Source of the DNA: Dipylidium caninum
Taxonomy: Eukaryota; Platyhelminthes; Cestoda; Cyclophyllidea; Dipylidiidae
NCBI GenBank assembly: GCA_017562135.1
Contig: QEYB01000466.1
Coordinates: forward strand, 992,001 to 1,056,000
DNA: 64,000 nucleotides
Direction of reading: 5' to 3'
The notes beneath the pieces were generated by a model that made no database searches, was not told where the DNA came from, and saw only the letters and a program-made list of their open reading frames with translations. Shown in pieces: positions 13,201-24,504 of the stretch; within the stretch, counting starts at the first letter, position 1, and every line of letters begins with the position of its first letter. The translations under genes and the position numbers were made by a program.

Positions 13201-16200
13201 AACCAAACTGAAAATATTTCAAGATAACAATTGACAGTGAACGAATGAATGACAAACGAACCTCAACTTGGTCAATCAGTTGCTGAAGATTGTCAATTTC
13301 TTGTCTCAGCATGGATGATTGCTCCTGTTCAATTTGAAGGTTCGCCTCGGCATTCAAAAGATCAGCACGGACAGCAACAATGGCCTCCTCAGTAGACTTG
13401 ATGTTTTCTTCTAAGAATAAAGTGTCGGACGCAAAATGCCAACTTAATAGATAATGGTCAAGAATTGTGAATAATGAAATATTATTGAAAGTGCCAACCT
13501 CGCTCAATTGTTTCAGACAGTTGACGCCTCAATTCATCAGCCTCCTGACGATACTTGCGTCCAATTTCCCGGAGTTTAGATATTTTTATTTGTCGTTTCG
13601 AGAGCTCATCCTCCTGAATTTTACACTGACTCCTTAAGAATCAAAATACGGTTTGGATACGGTTGACAACCAGGGAATACCAACAATAATAAAGTGTAAA
13701 TTAAGAAATGTCCTCACACGAAGGCGTTATATGATGGAAATGAAAGGATACTCACTGGAGAGATGCGAGTTCAGTACTGAAGCTCTGACCCTCCGACTCG
13801 CGTTGAATGAGACGAGAGGAGAGGTCAGAGACTTGTTCCTCGAGAGCAGCGATTCGAGCGGCTGATTCGCGCTCGACAATCGCTTTCGCCTCTTCAGTTG
13901 CCTCTAACCGAGTCTGTAACTGGTCACGAGCGTTGCTTCAAGAAGACGTGGAAAGAGTTCTTACTATTTTTCATTCATATAGCAAGCTAAGAAGCGCCAA
14001 TTGCCAAAAAATAATGTAAACGAAATTTTAAATTGCGTGTTTTGTCGGCCACACCCTAAACAAGCAACTACGATGGGAAGTCGACGTCGTCTCCCAATCA
14101 CTTAATGCTTTTACGACCTCATGCAAAGTGGCAAGGAATAAGCCTGCAGGGATGCACGACCACGAGGGAATGCCGTTAATTTACCAACTAGTACAGGTGT
14201 TCTGATAAAACGAGACTAAAGTGGAAAGCATCGTCTAAAATTTCGTTATTCCTCACGGAAATGATCTACTATTCGAAAAAAAAACAATGGTGGTGAGAGC
14301 TCATGATAATTTGACCCAGAAAAAATCTGTTTATCCTGGGGAAAAAATAAAGTTTTGAGTAACATGATTATTTTGTTATTTGACACGGACAAGGGAATAG
14401 ACAATGTCCTCGGAAAATGAAACAGATAGGAGGCAGTGAAATAAGTGAAAGCACGTGTTTGTAGACGTACCAAGCCTGCTTGTACTCCTCCGGATCCATT
14501 CTTTTGGAGGTTTCCACAAGGCGGGTGCATCGCTCCTTCCAACGATCACGTTCTTCGACAAGAGACCGCTTCTCCGCCGCGAGAATCTCCCGTGCGTCTT
14601 CAAGATCTTTGCACTGTACACGAAGCGGTTCCATTTCTCTGCGTAGAGCGGCAAGCTATGCCAAAGGGATTTTAAAAAGTTCCATAAGTGAGGTGATAAT
14701 ATTACATTTTTTAGAATATAAAGAGTTTGGCAATAAAAGCGCTATTAAGATGGCATGACAGTCCCCATTTTTCACCACTGTGGAGAGTATCTAATAGCAA
14801 AATTATTGTAAAGAAAAACGACTTTCTCGGCTAAATACAAACACAACAGCATAGACATTGACGACAAAAAATGTGCTATAAGCATCTTGCAAGAGAGAGA
14901 AAAACGGTAGGGAGTACCTGTTCTTCAGCTCGATTTGCTGTGTCACGGATCATCTCACGCTCCTGCCTCAGAAGGCGATTTGACTCATTGAGTAAATTCA
15001 CCTGTTCGATTTGTTTCATAAGAGTTGCGTGTTGACTTGAGGTCTCCAGTCTAATCTCACTTTTTCGACGCTCCTCCGCTAACTTGGCCTGGAGGTCCGA
15101 GATCTGCGCCTCCAAAGTCTTCGTACGCAGATGCAAACGACTAACCTCCGTGTTAGCCGACTCCTCTGCAGCCTCTGCAATCGCCTTCTGCCTGCGAAGG
15201 TACCTGGGAAAATCGTATATTACGCTACTGCTAATGATCCTTTCAAATGACGGGACAATGAAGTATGCAAAAAGGTGGCAAAACTTACTGCAAAACATGC
15301 ATGAAGTCCTCTGATTCCCTGATTTGACTACTCGACTCTTCAAAGGAGAAGGAGTGTTCACTCGTATTTTCCATCAGTTTACGCAGGTTTACTATCTGTT
15401 CTGTTAGCTAAAGAAAGTTAATATAATATGACCAAAGGATAGGTGAAGTGTTGGAAGAAGTTGCTGATAAAATTACCTATGAAAACATTCTTTAACGAGC
15501 ATATGAAAAAGCATGTACTGCACAAACCTAGAATAAAAAATTGCGCCTTAATTTTTAAAATGTCTCAGCATAAACACCCACTGACAGAACACAGGTAGAC
15601 TTAAGACTAAATTGAGAGACACCAACTAACAGCACCATATGCATCGACAAAGATAATGTTACCTTGAGAATTGCTCCTGTAAACGATTAATTTCGGCATC
15701 GGCGTCTTCGATTCGCTTAACGAGTCTCGTACGTGACTCCTCCCAAAGGTTATTTTGTACATTCAATTGTTCTTCTGACTTCTGCAGCGATGTGTGGGCT
15801 GTCTCAAGGGAGACTCGAAGCCCCTCAACTTCTGCTCGTGCCTCGTCCGCCGATTTGCGAGCCTCCGTTAAGAGTTGCACATCCTTAAGGGTTTAGGAAA
15901 ATCGGGTATGACATAGGTAAAAATAAGTCGACACAAAGTTCGACGTCCAGATTTTCGACACACCTGTGAGTGAAGACGAAGTTCCGTTTCGTACTTTTCC
16001 CCTGGCTTCCTGCGCCGCCCTTTGATGTGCAGCGACTTCAGAACGCGCCGACGTCTCGACTCGGAGAGCAGAGTCCCGTCGTTCCTCGGCATCTCTCAGA
16101 GCCATCTGCACAGAGGCCAAATCCTCTCGTAGTTTCTTCATTGAAGACTGATACTCATCATTGAGACGTGTCTTCTCGTTTAGTAAATCCTGGCGTTCAC

Positions 16201-19200
16201 TCTTTTCCAACACTAATTGCAGACTAAACAATTCACAACCTAGATTAAAAACAGACGGGAAATAAGATGACAACAGACGATAAAAATGTAATAAGGTTGA
16301 TAGAAAGATTGTGATGCTCACGCTGGCTGACGTCATCAATCTCCGTTGCGTGTACGCATTCAAGTTGTTCGCGTTCCTTCGTGAGTTTAGCGATGTGAGC
16401 CTCCATTTCATTACCCAGCTGTTGATATTCATCGAACTGTTTGCGAACTGCCTCAAGAGATACACGAAGAGAAGCACATTCACGTTCGAGATTTCGCAGA
16501 TGTGTTGTCTGAGACCGAGTCGCATCACCCGAGATAATATCAGAACATATATCAGGGTGCAAACTTGAAGAGGACGATGATGCCTGGGCTTGAAGTTCCG
16601 AAGGCTCTATAAAACCACCAAAATTTAAATTAAGAAGTCAAGTTAGGAGTTTCTACCAATTAACAACGTGGATGCTAAGTTAGCAGATATAATACATACT
16701 TAAATGCGATGAAAAACTTACCCGGAATATCAGCGTTCGAAGTGGGCGATGAAGGCTTTTTAGTAGCAATGGCCGATCGCAACTGAGACGCCTCGTCCTC
16801 AGCACTGCGAAGCGCTTGTCTAGCATGTGAAAGTTCTGAATGCAGCGTTGCATTCACGGCAAGCAACTGTTCCTGCTTCTCTGCGGATGTCCTCTTCAAT
16901 TCCCCTATCTCCATCTCCAAAGCCTCTATACGACGATTGGCCTGCCGTGTCTCCATTTCATCTCGGTGCTCCAGGTTGCTCTGAATAGACTGTAACTGAT
17001 GCATAAGGTGCTCGTGCATTAAGGCAGATTTTCGAGCGGTTTCAAGTTCCTGTGTAAGTCGTGCCTCGTTAGCCCGGGCTTGCTCCAACTGACGGATGAG
17101 TTGTCGACACTCCACCTCGGTGGCTGCCAGACGGTCGGTGGTGCGAGCTGCCTGATCACGTAGAGCAGTGAGTGCTTCATCACTTGCCGCCGCTGAGGTT
17201 GTGTATCGCGCATTCATTTCGCGTAGAATAGAGATCTCCTGTTTATAGTTGCTCACGTTGGATTCCAGAGTGCGGAATTTCTCATGAGTGAAATCCAACT
17301 AGTTGGGGTATATGTCAAAATGGTGCAAAGTTAAAATGTTAGTGCTTTATACTTTAATAGGAAAATAAAGCGGAGGTGGATAACAAACCTGAGCTGCTAA
17401 CTTTTGATTGAGAATTCTTGCTTCGGTTGACTCTCTCCTTAATTTTTTCTATTGTTTCCGTGTATACTTCGTCTGACTTAACTTTATCTTCACGATATTG
17501 CTTAAATTCGGCATGCAAAGAACACAATGATTCCTCCAGTTTTACTGTCTTGGACTGGTAGAGATTCGGCATGGATCCGTTACCCCGATCTAACACGGAT
17601 ACCGATTGATCTAGTATCACAGAGACAGTAATTACCGCGTTTAATACAATTAAAATAGAAAGTCTATTGCTTACGCAAGGAAGCAACTCCGACGCCATCA
17701 CCATGGGACCTTCCTTCCAGTTTTTGGGATGATTCATCAGACGCAGAGGTATCAGGTAAAGGTATTGCATGGCGCCGAAGCATAGACTTGTAGGAATCTC
17801 GTTCACGTATAGCAAGATTGGCTTCAGATCTCGCCTCAGAAGCGGCCAACCGAGCCCACCTCAACCTCGCCTGAAAGCACTTCCACCTTGGCCGTGATTT
17901 CAGACACCTGATTTGATAAAACCTCTTCCTTCGATTCATGATCCTCCAACTGTGTTGCCAAATCCCTAGCGACCAAAAGAAGTCGTGCGTTCTGCGTCTG
18001 CAAATCAGCAAGGCTACGGAAGGTAACCAAATTTTTATCGATCACTGAAGCAGCTGCCGATTTATCATCCGAACAGAGATCAAGCAGCTTTCTACTGTCA
18101 ATGTCGTCGGTGCTGCTATCAGGAAAGACTTCAGTAGTAGAATCATCAGTTGATGTTATGACCGTTCCGCGTGAGGCTTCCACTTGACAAAGCAAAGTTT
18201 TCACCTGCACTGAAAGATCCCTACAACTCTGTTTTAGAAGCAGGTTCTGCCGTTGAAAGTAGCCCGATCGACGCCGGTTATCTTCTGCGATATCCTCTTT
18301 CTCCTTTGAATTTGCCAAAGCAGCTTCCAACTGGACTTCCAATTCCTTAATACGGTCTATACTTCGATAAAAAGCTTCCTGTTGTGATCGTAGCAAAGGG
18401 GCCTTCTCCTCCAATTGTGTCATCATCTCACGGATATGCTCTGTCAGTCGACTTTTATCCAACTTCAATAAGTCCCTTTCTTCAACAACCTAACCACGAA
18501 AACATTGAGAAGCGGGATATTTCAAATAAAAGAAACAACGGAATTATGACTAACTTGAACGTAGTCTGAATATATCTCGGTCAGGCTTCTTCCACGTTTA
18601 AGAGAAGCAATTGTGGTAGCCACAGCAGGATTAAGTTGCCGAAGTTCTTCTTCGGAAAGTCCTTGAATACGGAATTTATCAACAATTTCTTTAGCAGCAT
18701 TTAATTCATTGACAAGAGCTGCTTTCTCCGACTTTAGTTTCTCCTTTTCTGCCATCAGCGCGTTGATAGCACTAGCCTTTTCCGATTGCAAGTGGACAAC
18801 AACTATATGAAACAGATATTAGCATCAAAGCGAACAAATATATCAGCAGAGGGTAAAGTTTACCTTCATGTCCTTGCTTAAGCATTTCTTGCATTTCAGC
18901 GACAGCTTTTTGCATTTCCTCATACTTTTTCTCTATATCATTAGCTTGTTCCTTGTACAATTCAGTAAGGCGCCTTTGAGCTTCCAGTTCATTAGTGTGC
19001 ATTTGTTCCATATTGACCAACTCATCTGTACGCTAAGAATATTTGTAGTCAGATAATGAATACAAGTACCAATTTCAGCTTTTCAATATGATCTTCATTG
19101 GACTTAGAAAGCTGTTTAACGAGATCCTCTAACTTGGATATAGCGTTTTGTGCATTCTCGAGTTCTGACTTCCTGGAAATTAATTCTGATTCTAGATTTA

Positions 19201-19972
19201 GTAATTTCTCAGACTAAAAAAATTTAATGGCATTAAAAGAGACGTACATTGTCGCGACGAACTGAAAGAAGTTTATCATTGGCTTTGTGAAGTTCTTCTT
19301 CCAGCCATAGATTTTGACTCTTAATAGATTCGTTTGCATCATCAAGCCGCCTTTTCTCGAAGCTAAAGACAAATGAGACTTTAATTGAAGAAATTACAGC
19401 TAAGAGGGCTTTCTCCGTTTTCACTTCTTCTATTTGAGTCAGCACATCCGTTTTCATGCGACGTACTGATTGAACATCCTTTTGAAGTTCCTTAAATTCG
19501 TTAGATACTTGTTCAAATTCGAAAATTTTTTTATTCAACAGCTCATTTAGACTCTCCTTATCGTTTTCCAAATTTTTAATGACCATCTCAAGCTCACTAG
19601 AAACAGAAAGACTATCAGAGAGCTTTTTGTTCAAGCTGTCTAGTTCTCCAGCAACCTCAAGCGACTTGTTCTCCTTTTTGATAAGAGCATCACGCAACGT
19701 ATTTAGGCTTCCGTTAACAGAATCTAACTCCGACCGAAGGCGAACGCACTCATCGCTTAAGCGCTTAACCTCCACCTCTAATAAGGATTTAACAAGGGTT
19801 AGTATTATATTGTGATACCATGAGCCTCCTCTGACTTTTTTAATCGATTTTTTGCCTCAACAGCTTCATGAGATACGCTGTCAAAAGCGATAGCAAGACT
19901 TTCCGCAGTCTTCTCCGACAGACAAAGGAGGTCCTCCTCAGACAAATGTGCAAGTTGAATTAGTGAATCCAT
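10261..19972 (-). CDS. TPR: Nucleoprotein TPR (nuclear basket filament protein)
   Basis: TPR forms coiled-coil filaments of the nuclear pore basket and acts in mRNA export, heterochromatin exclusion and mitotic checkpoint function. The ATG is at 19970-19972 (MDSLIQLAHLSEEDLLCL). More than 20 exons encode long heptad coiled coil. The diagnostic block near 18550-18680 reads LSEEELRQLNPAV followed by SLTEIYSDYVQ, matching the LSEEELAAMSPTAAA...LTELYNAYVE segment of human TPR. RDLSVQVKTLL and LQTQNARLLLVARDL (about 17950-18230) match further conserved blocks. About 12290-13080 is Ser/Thr/Pro-rich. About 10500-11730 encodes long Glu/Asp runs, as in TPR C-termini. The last exon, 10261-10421, ends in a basic SKIPGPALFSAKPTT tail after FGGMRASAPRNPFSG. 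I estimate the product at roughly 2,000 aa. Many internal exon edges were not resolved. Confidence 0.92.
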
Positions 19973-20727
19973 CACGAGAAATAGGCTAGATGTAGTTTCG
20001 ATGAGCTAAAATAAGGATAGGTGCATAAACGCATCACCAACTGAGGACTATTGCAAAATATTAAGTAGATTAGCAGACATGTAAGCAAAAATGTCAATAT
20101 CGCTAGTATCTAAATTTCAAATAATGCGTAAGACGACGCTAATAGCCATCGCAAAAAGTAAAGAGACAGAACACTCCGGGCAAGGAGACGTTAGGGCACA
20201 ACTACACTAACCAATGATTGGTCGACGTAGACGTAGTTTGGATCGGCGAGAAGGGAAATATTAATCCCCTACCATCGTGATTCAAAAATAAACCATTGTA
20301 ACAAAAATACCACTTTTGCCTTTTTATGCAACATTAAAAATAAACAAAGGTCATTCAAATAACTTAAGCAATTACTCCAAATTAAAAGGCCAATTATTAA
20401 GGTACTAATAAAAAATTCCTCAACTGTGATTTGCGGATAAAAAGATTGTTTTTGTTTCGAATGTTTCCCTTTTAACACTATTTCACCGACACGAAATCAA
20501 TTTCACCGGTCAGATGGTAGTCGCGTCTTTGTTGCCGATAGCATTTAGGTTGATCACACGTGCTTGAATGTAGATGCATTAATAACCGAGGTTTGCACAC
20601 TTAATGGGGTAACCTTGATTCTCTAGTTAACCGCTATCAAGCAGCAACTTTCCAGCAAGTGTGAGGCTATTGTCATCCTCAGACAACAAGTTCGGATGCC
20701 AAAAATGAGGCAAACCAGTTTAAGCTT
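19973..20727. promoter_or_regulatory. Bidirectional promoter interval, TPR / coiled-coil gene
   Basis: These 755 nt separate the divergent starts of TPR (-) and the small coiled-coil gene (+). One shared regulatory region is the simplest reading. I see no clear TATA element. The call is positional. Confidence 0.35.
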
Positions 20728-22418
20728 ATGTCGGAGCAGGTGATTTTAATTTAATTTTTATCGATTTAGCTCCAGGAACGCTACAAGAATCTGAAGCAAA
20801 TTTTGGAGCTCGAGGGTTCCCTCTCGTCGAGTGGTACTCCCTCGCAGATAAAATCGTTCATCAGTGTAGGAATTTCACTTAATTATTTCCTTCTTAGCTA
20901 AAGGTTAAGTATAATGAAATTGAAATGCAGAATCGTATTTTGGAAACGGAGATAAACAATCTGCGCAGACGAAATGCTGAATTGATGGACGACATTATGC
21001 TTTTCAAAAAGTCGGTTGAACATCGACAACCAGAAGATTCTGGAATAATCGTCAGAGGAGAGAAAATCTCCGAAAATTGCGAACGCGAGTTCTTAATTTC
21101 TCAACTTGAAATGAAAAATATTGAGGTTTTTTCGAGATTTATTTATATTTAAAAATTTTTCTGTTTCTTAATGCGTCGTTTGTGTAAATCTGAGTCTCCT
21201 TCACTCTAGTGTCAGAGAATTAAAAAAGACCTGGAAATGTGTAATGAGGAGAAGGAGGAAATTCTGTCCCAATTGATCCATCAGAGGACTTCGGATGAAA
21301 ATGACAGGAAGATTAATAACTCTGTGAACATGGAGTCTTTAATTCAGGAAAACAAGTGAGTCTGACAATCCTTGGTAATACTAGTAAGTTAGACTCCTTA
21401 TTCGTCAAATCAATAGATTAGCAGGCGATAAAAAGTTATTGATGTGTACTCTCGCCAAATATCAGGTAAGTGCTTTTTAGTATTTTATTCGCGCACATTT
21501 TTTAATTGGTAGGATGTTGGAAATACCTTACAGTCAGTGGAATTTACGGACGCTGAGATTATTCTTGGTACGTTGTGTCTATAATGTACTTATTATTATT
21601 ATTTTGCGTTTATTTATTGTATGTCCTTCATTTTCAACTGAAGTTATCAATTTCTTATGTTGATTAATCCGTACTGCATGAGCTAATTTTGACGCTTTTT
21701 ACCTTGAGTAGAGTCATAGCCTCTCTCTCTTTTTTATGGAAATATTCCTTTTGCACGTGTTTCGCCGTCTTTTCCTATTATTCGCTGTTGCCTTTCATTT
21801 CGACTTTTTTACATTTTTTTTTTTTTTGGTGTTGTTTGATAAACGTCTCCTTATTGATGAAGGCCGTCTTTTTTTTCTGATTGCCAGCTAACCGCGATTT
21901 ATCTTGGCAAATAATTTGCATATGCTTTTAACACCTACGATTTAATCACAAAAATCTTTCCTCCAAAATCGGCGGTTAGATGATTTCGTAATTGTGCATC
22001 CATTGCTCTCATCTAGTTAGACTGAACTTTCTTGATCTTCGCTAAAGTTATCTTGGACCACATCATAATTTAGGCTTTATGTTTTCAATGTGCAGATTGG
22101 CGTGATTAGTTGACTGTTTTGTTTTTCGATTGATTGTTGAGTTTTCTGCACATTTGTGACACCTTAGAAGGTTCATAATGTGGCCGAGAGTATCGGAGTG
22201 ATTTCTTAAAGGACACTTTTCTCACCAGATTCTGGAGCCTGCATCACGGGAAACGAGGCATTATGTGATGGTACATCCAGGCCACGTGAGTTGACCACAA
22301 TTGCGAAATTTATCCACTTCATTTAGAATTGCCGTCTTCTGGAATTGATGTCATCGATGATGGTTGTGTGTGTTCTGATGACCAAGGTACTGTCGACAGG
22401 CCACCTGGAGGGCCATAG
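20728..22418 (+). CDS. Small coiled-coil protein, unrecognised
   Basis: Eight exons chain in phase: 20728-20739, 20770-20865, 20898-21125, 21210-21355, 21417-21465, 21513-21567, 22229-22270 and 22327-22418. They total 720 nt (239 aa). The first half is strongly helical and charged (LQERYKNLKQILELEG; EIEMQNRILETEINNLRRRN). The C-terminal 50 residues are acidic and end in a Cys/Asp stretch followed by VDRPPGGP. Introns 1 and 2 are 30 and 32 nt, while intron 6 is about 660 nt and T-rich. No catalytic motif is visible and I do not recognise the family. The ATG is the first in frame after a TGA, and exon 1 encodes only MSEQ. The exact phase sum and a downstream AATAAA support a real gene. Confidence 0.68.
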
Positions 22419-22477
22419 GATTCTTTACACCGCAATCAAATGATAATACTGTGATATTTTCCAATTTGTGCTTGTCC

Positions 22478-22483
22478 AATAAA
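22478..22483 (+). terminator. AATAAA polyadenylation signal of coiled-coil gene
   Basis: A canonical AATAAA lies 60 nt past the stop codon, followed by T-rich sequence. Confidence 0.55.
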
Positions 22484-23076
22484 GTGATTTATTGTATTAA
22501 AAATTTGTTACGATTCCGATTAGTGGGATTTTAGTCAGTTCCAATCCAGAGCTGTTTTAAAATAAACTGAAGTTCTCTGTGCACAGGTGGCTTAATTACT
22601 AATTATATTTAATAACAGGTGCGAATGACGTATTAGCAACTTAGTCTCTGTTGAAACAGGCTTCAAGTGGGTCTATTTCGTCGGCTATTTCGTGCCACAT
22701 TGATGTAGGCGTGCGCGTGACTCTACGAGGACTCGCGAACGCATTATTCTGACGACAAGAAATAGGGTATGGGGCAATGAGTCATTAATGGCTGCGATTT
22801 GTAACCCACAAAACCCAAGTTGGTCGCGGACTTATTATAGACTGCCGATGACAAGATTCACCTATCACGAGTGCTAACCCTAATGTTCGACAGCCGAGTC
22901 AAAGTACGATGCGAGATGGCTTACACTGGCACCTATTACAAGGGACAAGTGCCAAAACAACGGGAAATGTTTGCTAGTGGGGCGAACCCAAATTTAAGAA
23001 CTTCTTCATCAACCGTTACAAGTTTCTGTAATTTGCTTATAGAACGATAGTCCAAAGATCTTTTCGCAATAAATGA

Positions 23077-23082
23077 TTTATT
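23077..23082 (-). terminator. AATAAA polyadenylation signal of DNAJA-like gene
   Basis: Minus-strand AATAAA about 120 nt downstream of the DNAJA-like stop codon. An open frame at 22936-23220 overlaps it and is best read as 3' UTR. Confidence 0.45.
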
Positions 23083-23204
23083 GATGACGGGAGGACCGAT
23101 GGCAGACACAAAGTCCCACAATCCCAAGTAAGGTACAGTTCGCTGTAACAGATTCAAACATGATACAGTGTTAAATAACACGTTCACATGAAGAGTCAAA
23201 ACCC

Positions 23205-24504
23205 TTAGACCGAGCCACAATGTACCCTCTGAGGACCATCGGTATCCTCTTCCATGTAAGCTTCGTTGCGATCGTTTGTAGGTTTAGTGAATTCATCAAA
23301 GGCTTGAATTTCGCAATACTCGGCATCTGGTTTTATGGGTTCTGGTACCGGACAAGGAAGAAGAGATCGCAGTTTTTCGGCTGTAGGTAAGTCCAAGGAC
23401 TCAGGAAAGTCGACAAAAAATTTGATTATCAACCGTCCTCGCTCGAACGGATTTCTGTACCGAGGCATTCCTTCGTTGAAAATACAACGCACTTCATCAG
23501 GCTTAATAACCTCCCCCGGTTTCGTCTCAACGACCAACTGCCGATCGTCAAGGGTTTTTATAACATGACGAAAACCTGTAAGGGCCTCGCCAACTGTTAT
23601 CACCATAGTGTAAATAAGGTCCATTTTTCTCCTTTGGAATCGGTCATGAGGTTGTTCGTCGAGACTGAATATGATGTCTCCAGGTTCGATTCCAGGCTCC
23701 CGATCGCCCTCGCCAGAAAAACGGATGTTTTGATTATCCTACGAGTAAGGAGCAATAATCGAAGTCATACCATCATGCCCTTGTCAACTTCAACACAAAG
23801 CAATTTCTTCTCCCTTATAACTTTGTTTCCGCTGCATGTCTGGCAGCGGTCTTTTGATGAAATAGTTTCCTTAGTGCCATTACATTCATGACAAATACTT
23901 TGAGACTGTTGAACAACACCTGGCGCGATCTGACGCAGTTTCACTTTGACACCAGCGCCATTACAGCCTTCACAAGGCCTTGCAGATCCAGGTTTACCAC
24001 CGATGCCTAGGAAATGTAAACGACCGTTAACCGAACTCACCTCCGCACTTCGGGCAGAGAACATTTCTGGTTACGTTTAACTTCCTCGTTGAGCCATTGT
24101 AGAGTTCTTCTAAAGTGACAGGCAGTGGGTGAACCGTGTCCCGTCCACGAGCTGGTCCACGTTGGCGATGACCGCCGCCAAAGAACATATCGAAGATGTC
24201 GAAGGGATTGTGAAAGCTGAAATCTCCGCACCCACCTTCCTTTAGAGCCTGTTCGCCACCTTGATCATATATATCACGTTTTTTTGGATCCGAAAGTACC
24301 TCAAATGCCTGAGAGATTTCTTTGAACTGTAGGACAAACGACTTGTCTCAAATAAGACGAATACCTTTTCTCCGTCATCGTTTTTGTGTTTTTATCGGGA
24401 TGATATTTCAAAGCAAGCTTTTTGTAGCTCTTTTTGATTTCACTTTGTGTCGCATCCGGTGACACACCGAGAATGTCGTAGAATCGCGTTTCTTTGACCA
24501 TCAC
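23205..24504 (-). CDS. DNAJA: DnaJ homolog subfamily A (type I Hsp40 co-chaperone), with an apparent 1-nt frame break
   Basis: Type I Hsp40s stimulate the Hsp70 ATPase and deliver substrates. Exons are 24365-24504, 24041-24326, 23771-24006 and 23205-23738, with introns of 38, 34 and 32 nt. The J domain has [13 protein letters not shown] and the HPD signature (YHPDKN). A Gly/Phe segment ([13 protein letters not shown]) follows. The zinc-finger region shows CxxCxG repeats ([27 protein letters not shown]). The C-terminal client-binding domains follow ([34 protein letters not shown]). It ends in CGSV, a possible prenylation box like the CQTS end of human DNAJA1. The exons sum to 1196 nt, one short of a multiple of three. 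Exon 1 reads out of frame after HPDKN at an A5 run (plus 24381-24385), while [15 protein letters not shown] is found in the next frame. DNAJA1, DNAJA2 and DNAJA4 cannot be told apart here. Confidence 0.93.

Noticed and set aside
22936..23220. 94-codon minus-strand open frame
   Set aside because: Lies just past the DNAJA-like stop in the same direction and overlaps a polyadenylation signal, so it is best read as 3' UTR.
23677..23697. GGTTCGATTCC, resembling a tRNA B box
   Set aside because: It is inside a well-supported DNAJA-like coding exon and there is no matching A box or cloverleaf nearby.
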